A DNA stretch of 12,665 bases from Lentisphaerota bacterium (GCA_012511845.1 JAAZFF010000304.1:1-12665); one strand, 5' to 3'; shown: positions 1 to 6,053, counted from the first letter of the stretch. The notes: generated by a model not told the origin, from the sequence alone. Translations and numbers: made by a program.

Positions 1-1
1 G

Positions 2-1261
2 CGTATAACTTCTTTCAATCGCGCAGCTGAAAAGATTACCGGTGTGCCAAGAGAAGAGGCGCTGGGGCGTCTGTGCTCCGAAGTTTTCAGATCAAGTTTG
101 TGCGGAGCAGAATGTGCCCTTCGGGAAACTGTTGAGGGGGGCCGTGAAATTATCGGTAAGTCAGCTTACATAGTTACTGCAGATGGAGATAGAATTCCAA
201 TAAGTATTTCGACAGCAGTATTGAGAGATTCCAAAGGCAGGGTTATCGGTGGTGCCGAGGTTTTTCGTGATATGTCGGATATAGAAGCTATGCGCGAAGA
301 ACTTGAGGGGCGCAACATAGCAGAAGGAATTACGAGCAACAGCCCTGCAATGCAACGCGTGCTTGAGATAATTCCGGTAATAGCTGCAAGCCCGAGTACC
401 GTTCTGATTCAGGGAGAGACCGGTACAGGCAAGGAGGTTGTGGCACGCGCTATACATGAGAACAGCCCACGCAAGGATAACCCCTTCGTTGCCATAAATT
501 GTGGCGCATTGCCGGATTCCCTGCTTGAATCAGAACTTTTCGGCTACAAGAGGGGAGCATTTACTGACGCAGTCAGGGATAAGCCGGGGCGGTTTGCCAT
601 TGCTAAAGGTGGAACTCTCTTTCTCGATGAAATTGGAGAAATCAGCACTGCCATGCAAGTCAGATTGTTCCGCGTACTCCAGGAGAGAGTATATGAGCCG
701 TTGGGGTCTTCCAAGTCTGAAAAGGCTGATGTAAGGATTATCGCAGCCACAAACGCAGATTTGCTGCAATTGTGTAAAGAGGGGGTTTTCCGGGAAGATC
801 TGTATTACAGGATTAATGTGGTGCGGATTGAGCTGCCGCCACTTCGTGAACGCAGGGAAGATATAGCTTTGTTGAGCAGCCAGTTTATCGCCAGGTTCAA
901 CAGGCTTCAAGACAAGAGGATCGAGGGGCTCACGACGGAGGCTTTGTCGCTGTTGATGGCTCATGACTGGCGGGGCAATGTGCGGGAGCTTGAAAATGCT
1001 ATTGAAAGAGCGTTTATATTGTGCTCTCAAGGAAGAATTGGAATAGAGCACCTGCCGGAGTCGCTGACAGGTTCCGGCATCGGCAAGAGTCGCGGACACA
1101 CTGGAAATATGCTGAAGGCTGCTTATGCTACTATAGATGCGCAGACAATAAGAGCTGCTATAGCCCGACAGAATGGCAATAAAGCAGCTGCAGCGAGAGA
1201 TCTGGGCATACATAAAACAACGCTCTACCGAAAAATAAAAGCACTTGGGTTGAAAATATAG
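2..1261 (+). CDS. PAS / sigma-54-interacting AAA+ / Fis-HTH transcriptional activator (5' end cut off by window)
   Basis: Bacterial enhancer-binding protein that would use ATP to open sigma-54 RNA polymerase promoters. The frame is open to base 2 and reads through the GTG at 44 with PAS-like residues (ITSFNRAAEKITG), so the gene begins outside the window; 419 residues are visible. Numbering from the GTG at 44: PAS remainder 1-85 with Cys11, Cys20 and Cys24; AAA+ domain about 95-335 with Walker A GETGTGK (124-130), sigma-54 contact loop GAFTDA (171-176, usual form GAFTGA), Walker B TLFLDEIGE (191-199), arginine-finger region FREDLYYRI (249-257) and sensor II WRGNVREL (309-316); Fis-type helix-turn-helix about 365-402. 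There is no receiver domain in the visible part, so it is probably a one-component sensor. It lies 163 bp before a sigma-54 promoter with a palindromic upstream site, its likely target. Domain assignment is firm; the signal sensed is inferred only. Confidence 0.95.
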   Translation, partial: RITSFNRAAEKITGVPREEALGRLCSEVFRSSLCGAECALRETVEGGREIIGKSAYIVTADGDRIPISISTAVLRDSKGRVIGGAEVFRDMSDIEAMREELEGRNIAEGITSNSPAMQRVLEIIPVIAASPSTVLIQGETGTGKEVVARAIHENSPRKDNPFVAINCGALPDSLLESELFGYKRGAFTDAVRDKPGRFAIAKGGTLFLDEIGEISTAMQVRLFRVLQERVYEPLGSSKSEKADVRIIAATNADLLQLCKEGVFREDLYYRINVVRIELPPLRERREDIALLSSQFIARFNRLQDKRIEGLTTEALSLLMAHDWRGNVRELENAIERAFILCSQGRIGIEHLPESLTGSGIGKSRGHTGNMLKAAYATIDAQTIRAAIARQNGNKAAAARDLGIHKTTLYRKIKALGLKI

Positions 1262-1291
1262 TAGCTTTTTTGCAACTGCATCTCTGCTGAT

Positions 1292-1309
1292 TGTAGCACA
1301 GGTGCTACA
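1292..1309. promoter_or_regulatory. Perfect palindrome, likely enhancer (UAS) for the sigma-54 activator
   Basis: TGTAGCACAGGTGCTACA has two perfect 8-bp arms around a 2-bp centre. It is centred about 98 bp upstream of the -24 element at 1398, a usual distance for an enhancer bound by a dimeric Fis-type activator, and that kind of activator is encoded just upstream. As RNA it could also form a hairpin, but the run of T follows only about 8 nt later, so a terminator is the weaker reading. No second full copy was seen in the window. Confidence 0.65.
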
Positions 1310-1329
1310 CGGGTTGTTTTTGTTAAAAT

Positions 1330-1342
1330 TTAATATAAAGCC
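1330..1342 (+). repeat. 13-bp direct repeat, copy 1 (second copy at 1412-1424)
   Basis: TTAATATAAAGCC occurs here and again, identical, at 1412-1424, 82 bp downstream. The second copy lies exactly between the -12 element of the sigma-54 promoter and the ATG of the next gene. Its role is unknown; it may be a trace of a local duplication of the promoter-proximal region. Confidence 0.6.
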
Positions 1343-1343
1343 T

Positions 1344-1356
1344 TAACTTCTTGATT
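1344..1356 (-). promoter_or_regulatory. Likely IHF binding site
   Basis: On the minus strand this reads AATCAAGAAGTTA, a full match to the IHF consensus WATCAANNNNTTR. It lies between the putative enhancer (1292-1309) and the -24/-12 promoter (1397-1412), where IHF usually bends DNA so that the activator can reach sigma-54 polymerase. Position and match are seen; binding is inferred and assumes the organism has IHF or a related HU protein. Confidence 0.5.
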
Positions 1357-1396
1357 ACAAGCATATTATAAAGACGAGGCAATCTTGATTCATGGT

Positions 1397-1412
1397 TGGC
1401 ATGGTAAGTGCT
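1397..1412 (+). promoter_or_regulatory. Sigma-54 (-24/-12) promoter
   Basis: TGGCATGGTAAGTGCT fits the consensus TGGCACGNNNNTTGCW with GG (1398-1399) and GC (1410-1411) at exactly the required spacing and two mismatches outside the invariant GG and GC. The predicted start of transcription is near 1423, about 2 nt before the ATG at 1425, so the mRNA would be almost leaderless. A sigma-54 activator gene, a palindromic upstream site and an IHF-like site in the right order support it. Confidence 0.75.
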
Positions 1413-1424
1413 TAATATAAAGCC

Positions 1425-3281
1425 ATGAAAAGAGAAAACACAGCAGGTAGAACTATAGCAATAGCCTCAGGCAAGGGCGGTACCGGAAAAACCACTTTTG
1501 CGGTAAATCTGGTTTATGCTCTCGCTCAACGCGAGGAGGAAAGGTCAGTTTCTGGAAGACGTGAGATTCGTCTCCTTGATTGTGATGTGGAAGAACCCAA
1601 TTGCCATCTTTTTACAAATCCTGTTTTTACGGAAAGAAAAGATGTTGAGGCACTAAAGCCGGTTTGGGACAGTTCGAAGTGTATCGGTTGTGGAAAATGC
1701 GCTGAAGCATGCAATTATAATGCCATTGCTGTTGTAAAAGGACAGGTTATTTTGTTTAATGAACTTTGCCACAGTTGTGGTGTGTGCGCTTATGTTTGCC
1801 CTGAAAGTGCCCTCACTGAAACGCCCGTTCCAATAGGGATAGTAGAAGCTGCACCGGAAAATGAATTGTTTTACTTTGCACACGGGTTGTTGAATATCGG
1901 GGAAGCACTTGCGCCGAAGGTTATCGGAGAACTTAAAAAGCATTGTTCCGAAAATGCTTTAAACATTCTTGATGCCGCACCTGGGACAGCCTGTTCTGTT
2001 GTAGAGGCTGTGGGAGGCACTTCTGCTGTAATTCTCGTTACGGAGCCAACACCATTTGGCTTGCACGATCTCAAGTTGGCAGTTGAGCTGATGTTGAAGT
2101 TGCGTTTGCCGGTTGCAATAGTAATTAACCGTTCGGACGGGGTCGATAAAATAATTGCCGACTATGCTTCAGAAATCGGAATACCGATAGCAGGTCGTAT
2201 TCCTTTTAAGCGCGAGTATGCAGAAACATACTCGAAAGGTGATGTTCTGATAGAACGCTTTCCTGAATTGCGGGAAAATCTGCTGAATATTTTTGACAAT
2301 CTTCAAACAGCTGCACCGCCCGTCCCGGAATCGCAAGACTTTGTTCCGTTATCAGAGGCTGCAGATCCGTTTAAAAAGGGCACGGCAAAGGATTATAAAG
2401 AAGTTACAGTGATCAGCGGAAAGGGAGGCACGGGAAAGACAACGGTAGTAAGCTCGTTGGCGCAACTTGCCGAATATTCCGTCTTGGCAGATAATGATGT
2501 TGATGCGGCAGATCTTCATCTTCTTATAAAACCGGAGGTGAGGGAAGCTCATGATTTTACCGGAAGTATAAAATGCACAGTCAATCCAGATGCCTGCATT
2601 GCTTGTGGCAGATGCGCAGAGCTATGCCATTTTGATGCAATCTTTCCCGATGGTCCGGGCAATGGAATGGCAGACGCCACTTATCGTATAGAGGAACTTA
2701 TTTGCGAAGGTTGCGGCCTTTGTGTAAGAGTTTGTCCTGTGAACGCTATTTCAGGATTCCCGAATGTTACAGGCAAATGGTATGTATCTGATACAAACTA
2801 TGGTCCTATGGTTCATGCCAGACTCGGTGTTGCTGAAGAAAATTCAGGAAGGCTTGTAGCACAGGTGCGGAACAAGGCTGCAGAACTGACACGAGAATTG
2901 AGCCTGGAAAAACTTCTAGGTGATGGACCTCCCGGTACGGGATGCCCTGTAATTGCTTCAGTAACCGGTACAGATCTTGTTGTTCTGGTAACTGAGCCAA
3001 CAGTCTCGGGAGTTCATGATCTTGAGCGTGTAATGAGGCTTGTAGCACAGTTTGAAGTTCCGGCAGCCGTCGTAATAAACAAATACGATCTGAATCTAGA
3101 GCAAACTGCCCTGATTGAAGAAATGGCTGAAAAAAAGAAAGCTAAAATACTCGGTCGAATACCGTTCGATCGCTCGGTTAACGATTCTCTGATGGCAGTG
3201 CAGACGGTAGTGGAATATGGAGATTCGCCCGCCAGGCGTGCAATTATTGAAATTTATGAAAATCTGAGGTCTATATTATGA
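1425..3281 (+). CDS. Fused tandem MinD-like P-loop ATPase with two inserted 2x[4Fe-4S] ferredoxin domains (ORP-cluster type)
   Basis: Two copies of the MinD-superfamily ATPase with an inserted ferredoxin domain are joined in one 618-aa chain. Copy 1 (about 9-292): deviant Walker A GKGGTGKTT (16-24), ferredoxin cysteines 86/89/92/96 and 115/118/121/125, switch II DAAPGT (183-188). Copy 2 (about 326-618): Walker A GKGGTGKTT (332-340), cysteines 391/394/397/401 and 427/430/433/437, switch II DGPPGTG (500-506). A linker of about 35 residues joins them. All 16 cluster cysteines and both nucleotide sites look intact, giving four predicted [4Fe-4S] clusters. The family is cytoplasmic and usually encoded by two adjacent genes next to NifX-like and Mrp genes in anaerobes; its proposed job is ATP-dependent metal-cluster assembly or electron delivery to the orange-protein complex. 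The ATG at 1425 is the only plausible start, has no Shine-Dalgarno and follows the sigma-54 promoter. Its stop overlaps the next start (ATGA). Confidence 0.93.
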   Translation: MKRENTAGRTIAIASGKGGTGKTTFAVNLVYALAQREEERSVSGRREIRLLDCDVEEPNCHLFTNPVFTERKDVEALKPVWDSSKCIGCGKCAEACNYNAIAVVKGQVILFNELCHSCGVCAYVCPESALTETPVPIGIVEAAPENELFYFAHGLLNIGEALAPKVIGELKKHCSENALNILDAAPGTACSVVEAVGGTSAVILVTEPTPFGLHDLKLAVELMLKLRLPVAIVINRSDGVDKIIADYASEIGIPIAGRIPFKREYAETYSKGDVLIERFPELRENLLNIFDNLQTAAPPVPESQDFVPLSEAADPFKKGTAKDYKEVTVISGKGGTGKTTVVSSLAQLAEYSVLADNDVDAADLHLLIKPEVREAHDFTGSIKCTVNPDACIACGRCAELCHFDAIFPDGPGNGMADATYRIEELICEGCGLCVRVCPVNAISGFPNVTGKWYVSDTNYGPMVHARLGVAEENSGRLVAQVRNKAAELTRELSLEKLLGDGPPGTGCPVIASVTGTDLVVLVTEPTVSGVHDLERVMRLVAQFEVPAAVVINKYDLNLEQTALIEEMAEKKKAKILGRIPFDRSVNDSLMAVQTVVEYGDSPARRAIIEIYENLRSIL

Positions 3282-3697
3282 AAACAGCAATATCAGTTTA
3301 TGACAACAGGGTAGCTCCGGGCTTTGACACTGCGCGTGAGGTTTGCCTGGTGGAGAAGACGGAAGGAGGGGGTCTTACAAAAATATTTTGTCGCTTTGAA
3401 GATGATGATATAGCCGACAAGATTACGTGGCTCTCAAAATCAGGAGTAAAACGTCTTGTTTGCGGTGCAATATCAATGCCGTTGCAGCAGGCAATGGCTT
3501 CTGCCGGGATAGTGCTCGTTCCATTTGTATGCGGAGATCTTGAAGAGGTAATTGACACGCTTTCCAAAGGCAACATAGAGGTGCAGGCTTTTAATATGCC
3601 CGGCTGCTGTGGAAGGCGTCGTGGCGGTGGCGGTGGTGGCGGAGGGGGCAGGGGTATGGGTCGAGGCAGGCGGCACCAGGGCGGGAGATTTGTGTGA
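3278..3697 (+). CDS. NifX-fold (dinitrogenase Fe-Mo cofactor family) protein with Gly/Arg-rich tail
   Basis: This 139-aa protein begins within the stop of the fused ATPase gene (ATGA overlap, GAGG about 10 nt upstream), which suggests translational coupling. Residues 1 to about 108 look like the NifX/NafY/orange-protein fold: a beta strand at the start (MKTAISVYDN) and the family's second half (GVKRLVCGAISMPLQ, 57-71). From residue 109 the sequence changes to PGCCGRRR, nine glycines in a row (116-124), and an Arg/Gly tail ending GGRFV. The Cys110-Cys111 pair at the junction could bind metal. Family members bind Fe-Mo cofactor precursors or, in orange protein, a Mo-Cu sulfide cluster; the cargo here is not visible in sequence. 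It most likely acts with the ATPase just upstream. The fold call is moderately sure because the N-terminal half is divergent. Confidence 0.8.
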   Translation: MKTAISVYDNRVAPGFDTAREVCLVEKTEGGGLTKIFCRFEDDDIADKITWLSKSGVKRLVCGAISMPLQQAMASAGIVLVPFVCGDLEEVIDTLSKGNIEVQAFNMPGCCGRRRGGGGGGGGGRGMGRGRRHQGGRFV

Positions 3698-3745
3698 TTT
3701 ATCTGGTAATTCGGCTAGATGAAATAAAAATGAAAGGAGGCTATT

Positions 3746-4066
3746 ATGCCTAGAGGAGATGGAACTGGACCCAACGGAATGGGACCTATGACGGGGCGCG
3801 CAGCCGGTTTCTGCGCTGGTAACAACATGCCGGGTTATGCTGCAGGGTTCGCTTACGGGCGAGGACGTGGTTTTGGCCGTGGTATGGGCGGCGGCTTCGG
3901 ACGTCGTAACAGGAACATGTTTAATGCTGCCGGGCGCCCGGCGTGGGCACAGTTTGGTGCTGCACCTGCGCCTGCAGATGAAAAGGAGTTCCTGAAAAAT
4001 CAGGCTGAGTATCTGGAGTCAGAGATTGCTGAAATCCGTAAAAGACTTGAAGAACTCGACAAATAA
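3746..4066 (+). CDS. DUF5320-type Gly-rich small protein
   Basis: This 106-aa protein opens with MPRGDGTGPNGMGPMTGRAAG, the signature of the small Gly-rich proteins (DUF5320) that accompany NifX-like and Mrp genes in anaerobes. Residues about 30-55 are Gly/Arg/Phe-rich and likely disordered. Residues about 78-104 (KEFLKNQAEYLESEIAEIRK and onward) form a probable amphipathic coiled coil, suggesting self-association or docking to a partner. The start at 3746 has the strongest Shine-Dalgarno of the locus (AAAGGAGG), so the protein may be made in large amounts. A strong hairpin follows the stop. The biochemical role of the family is not established; a scaffold or accessory role in the complex is inference from its neighbours. 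Confidence 0.85.
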   Translation: MPRGDGTGPNGMGPMTGRAAGFCAGNNMPGYAAGFAYGRGRGFGRGMGGGFGRRNRNMFNAAGRPAWAQFGAAPAPADEKEFLKNQAEYLESEIAEIRKRLEELDK

Positions 4067-4081
4067 TAAAATCCGTTAAAC

Positions 4082-4113
4082 GGTGGCGGGTGGAGTCTGC
4101 TTCACCCGTCACC
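4082..4113 (+). terminator. Strong intra-operon hairpin, terminator-like or mRNA-stabilising
   Basis: GGTGGCGGGTG (4082-4092) pairs with CACCCGTCACC (4103-4113) in an 11-bp stem with one G-U pair; the stem can extend into the 10-nt loop by two weaker pairs. It is followed by TCTTTATT, a modest T-rich tract. It lies between the DUF5320 gene and the next NifX-like gene, so it could partly end transcription after the first three genes or protect the 3' end of the upstream message. Confidence 0.6.
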
Positions 4114-4146
4114 TCTTTATTAACACTTTTAATTTATGGGATAAAA

Positions 4147-4506
4147 ATGAAAATAGCTTTTTCCACATCAGGTAAAGATTTAAATGCACCTCTCGATACG
4201 AGATTCGGAAGGGCACCGGGATTTCTTGTTTTTGATACAGAATCAAGAGAGTTTACTATTGTTGACAACACACAGAACTTGAACGCAATGCAGGGGGCAG
4301 GAGTGCAATCTGCACAGAATGTTGCAGCAGCCGGTGCAGAGGTTCTTGTAAGCGGACACTGCGGTCCAAAGGCATTCGCCGTTCTTTCAGCAGCAGGCGT
4401 AAAGGTTTACACAAGTCAGGCAGATACTGTCGGTGATGCGCTTAAATTGTTTGAAGAGGGAAGTCTGAAAGAAAGCACTTCGGCTGATGTCGGGGGGCAT
4501 TGGTAA
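4147..4506 (+). CDS. NifX-like / orange-protein (ORP)-like metal-cluster protein
   Basis: This 119-aa protein of the dinitrogenase iron-molybdenum cofactor biosynthesis family closely follows the pattern of short stand-alone members: MKIAFSTSGKDLNAPLDTRF, FGRAPGFLVFD (20-30), GAGVQSAQNVAAAGAEVLVS (51-70), GHCGPKAFAVL (71-81) and a C-terminal GGHW. Orange protein of Desulfovibrio gigas, of this fold, carries a Mo-Cu sulfide cluster, so this is the best candidate for the metal-binding member here. I chose ATG 4147 because the family begins MKIA at that point; an upstream in-frame GTG at 4090 lies inside the hairpin and would add 19 unrelated residues. The ribosome site is weak (GGGAT). It follows the DUF5320 gene in the same direction. 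The cluster type cannot be read from the sequence. Confidence 0.9.
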   Translation: MKIAFSTSGKDLNAPLDTRFGRAPGFLVFDTESREFTIVDNTQNLNAMQGAGVQSAQNVAAAGAEVLVSGHCGPKAFAVLSAAGVKVYTSQADTVGDALKLFEEGSLKESTSADVGGHW

Positions 4507-4577
4507 AATTTTCTCGAAAACAACTCATATTGAGAGTATTATTGTCGACATTTAAATTTAGCAACATTGGAATAGAT

Positions 4578-4925
4578 ATGGTTAATACAAAGATAGCAAT
4601 TCCGATCGCAAATGGCGCCTTGTGCATGCACTTCGGTCACTGCCAGCAGTTTGCGATCGTTGAAGTAGATATTAAAAACAAAGAAATTGTTTCCCGGGAG
4701 GATAAAACTCCTCCGCCTCACGAACCGGGAGTACTTCCCGCATGGCTTTCAAAAGAGGGTGTGAAAATTGTTCTTGCGGGCGGCATGGGGAATAGAGCGC
4801 AAAATCTATTTTCTGCACAAGGCATAGAAGTAATGGTCGGGTTACCCGCACAAACACCTGAGGAGCTGGTAACAAGCTACCTGAACGGAACTTTAAAAGC
4901 AGGGCAGAACGTGTGTGATCACTAA
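4578..4925 (+). CDS. NifX-like metal-cluster protein with HFGHC motif
   Basis: This 115-aa paralogue of the preceding gene starts MVNTKIAIPIANGALCMHFG, with the HFGHC motif at about 18-22 that is usual for this subgroup, followed by FAIVEVD and the second-half motif GVKIVLAGGMGNRAQNLF (about 61-78). The His and Cys residues are candidate ligands for an Fe-S or Mo-containing cluster. ATG 4578 fits the family start; an in-frame TTG at 4500 would add 26 residues without similarity and overlap the previous stop. Only weak ribosome-site sequence (GGAA) precedes it. It lies 71 bp after the previous gene and 45 bp before the Mrp-type ATPase, all co-directional. Three NifX-fold proteins in one locus suggest division of labour (carrier, storage, final acceptor), which is inference. 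Confidence 0.9.
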   Translation: MVNTKIAIPIANGALCMHFGHCQQFAIVEVDIKNKEIVSREDKTPPPHEPGVLPAWLSKEGVKIVLAGGMGNRAQNLFSAQGIEVMVGLPAQTPEELVTSYLNGTLKAGQNVCDH

Positions 4926-4970
4926 CCAGTATAACTAAATACAGAGCAATTCAGATACAATTAACAACTT

Positions 4971-5882
4971 ATGAAAGAAAACGATAGCAATACTTGCGAT
5001 CCCGCAGATTGTAGTTCCTGCAATGTGGCTTCATGCCCTTCAGCCACCCGGTCAACACAGGAAAATCAGACAGATGAAGACACTGGCTCTAAGCTGGAAA
5101 AGCGCTTGAGTCATATTAAAAACAAAATTATTGTAATGTCAGGCAAGGGCGGCGTGGGCAAAAGCACAGTTGCCGCGAATATTGCAATGGCAGCAATGCT
5201 TAAAGGACAGAGCGTCGGATTGCTCGATGTTGACCTGCATGGACCCAGCATACCAACTATGCTCGGACTTGAGGGGCGGCGCATGGTGGGGGATGAAGAT
5301 GGCATGGAGCCAGTGGAAATAGGCGGACTCAAAGTGATGTCTGTCGGTTTTCTTCTGGAAAGTGCAGATAGTCCCGTAGTTTGGCGCGGACCTTTGAAGA
5401 TGAGCGTGATCCGGCAATTCATGGAGGACGTCAAGTGGGGGGAACTAGATCTTCTGGTAGTAGATGTACCACCGGGGACAGGTGATGAACCATTGTCCGT
5501 CTGCCAGCTGATAACAGATTTGGCTGGTGCTGTAATTGTGACAACGCCTCAGAAGGTTGCAGCAGTTGATGTAAGAAAATCGATTTCTTTCTGCAATGAG
5601 CTTGATATCCCTGTGCTGGGTGTGATTGAGAACATGAGCGGATTTGCATGTCCGAAATGCAATGAGGTTACACCGATTTTCGGTGCTGAAGGCGGTCAGA
5701 AAATGGCTGATGAAATGGCTGTTTCTTTCCTCGGGTCCATACCCATCGATCCGATGGTTGTCAGGAGCGGGGATGAAGGCAGGAGCTTTGTAGAGCTTGC
5801 AGAGTTATCGCCGGCAGCACAATCATTCCGTGATATAATCGATAAAATTATATACAAGCTGTCAGACCGCCGGGGCGGGTGA
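4971..5882 (+). CDS. mrp: Mrp/Nbp35-type Fe-S cluster carrier ATPase
   Basis: This 303-aa cytoplasmic P-loop ATPase belongs to the Mrp/ApbC/Nbp35 family, which binds and hands over [4Fe-4S] clusters. An N-terminal Cys-rich stretch has Cys9, Cys14, Cys17 and Cys22, similar to the N-terminal cluster site of Nbp35 and absent from short bacterial Mrp proteins. Next come the deviant Walker A GKGGVGKST (58-66), LLDVDLHGPSIP (84-95), VDVPPGTGDE (164-173) and the signature Cys227-Pro-Lys-Cys230, which binds the bridging cluster in dimers. The length is usual for the family. ATG 4971 has no clear Shine-Dalgarno. It is the last gene of the NifX/MinD locus and probably loads Fe-S clusters into its products; a general Fe-S carrier role is also possible. 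Confidence 0.93.
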   Translation: MKENDSNTCDPADCSSCNVASCPSATRSTQENQTDEDTGSKLEKRLSHIKNKIIVMSGKGGVGKSTVAANIAMAAMLKGQSVGLLDVDLHGPSIPTMLGLEGRRMVGDEDGMEPVEIGGLKVMSVGFLLESADSPVVWRGPLKMSVIRQFMEDVKWGELDLLVVDVPPGTGDEPLSVCQLITDLAGAVIVTTPQKVAAVDVRKSISFCNELDIPVLGVIENMSGFACPKCNEVTPIFGAEGGQKMADEMAVSFLGSIPIDPMVVRSGDEGRSFVELAELSPAAQSFRDIIDKIIYKLSDRRGG

Positions 5883-5891
5883 GAGTGATCA

Positions 5892-5912
5892 GTGGGCAGC
5901 GGGCAGTGGGTA
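5892..5912. repeat. Three tandem heptamers (GYGGGYA)
   Basis: GTGGGCA, GCGGGCA and GTGGGTA follow each other without a gap, just after the Mrp stop. Short tandem heptamers of this kind are a known class of intergenic bacterial repeat. No function can be assigned; the copy number may vary between strains. Confidence 0.6.
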
Positions 5913-5943
5913 GCTGTTAACCGTCTGCGGCTCACCACAGGTT

Positions 5944-6009
5944 CGCCCTCCAGTACTGAAATTAAGGCTTTATCAGTAAAATGGAGGGCGCGGCTGTGCC
6001 AAGCCGTGC
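5944..6009. repeat. Nested inverted repeat / interspersed-repeat-like element
   Basis: CGCCCTCCA (5944-5952) is the exact reverse complement of TGGAGGGCG (5982-5990), and inside it TACTGA (5954-5959) pairs with TCAGTA (5973-5978), giving a long stem with small internal loops. A second hairpin, GCGCGGCT (5988-5995) with AGCCGTGC (6002-6009) and one G-U pair, abuts and slightly overlaps the first. The composition differs from the AT-rich sequence downstream. There is no coding potential and no transposase. It resembles a REP- or MITE-like dispersed element, but only one copy is visible here. Confidence 0.55.
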
Positions 6010-6030
6010 ACCAGGGAGTGTTTAATATGG

Positions 6031-6053
6031 GCGTTGCCGTTTTTCGGCTGCGC
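6031..6053 (+). other. Hairpin with T-rich loop in spacer
   Basis: GCGTTGCCG (6031-6039) pairs with CGGCTGCGC (6045-6053) across a TTTTT loop, with one T-T mismatch and one G-U pair. No T-tract follows, so it is not a typical intrinsic terminator. It lies just upstream of the promoter at 6059 and may be part of the repeat region. Confidence 0.4.

Noticed and set aside
44..46. GTG at 44 as the true start of the activator
   Set aside because: The frame stays open to base 2 and the upstream residues continue a PAS domain.
530..1213. 227-aa minus-strand reading frame
   Set aside because: It lies wholly antisense to the sigma-54 activator, whose motifs are clear; no domain is visible in the antisense product.
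1314..1339. Sigma-70-like boxes (TTGTTT ... TATAAA) before the fused ATPase gene
   Set aside because: Spacing is only 14 bp and the -35 box is weak; the sigma-54 promoter is far better.
2854..2868. 15-nt match to the half-palindrome of the UAS (TTGTAGCACAGGTGC), with a shorter one at 3040-3050
   Set aside because: Both lie inside the fused ATPase gene and encode the same residues (Leu-Val-Ala-Gln) with the same codons; neither has the second arm. Coding content explains them.
4084..4100. Possible second sigma-54 promoter (TGGCGGG...TGC)
   Set aside because: GG and GC are 12 nt apart, not the required 10, and the sequence is accounted for by the hairpin stem.
4530..4558. Weak sigma-70-like boxes (TTGAGA ... 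TAAATT) before the third NifX-like gene
   Set aside because: The -10 box is poor and the region is AT-rich; chance match cannot be excluded.
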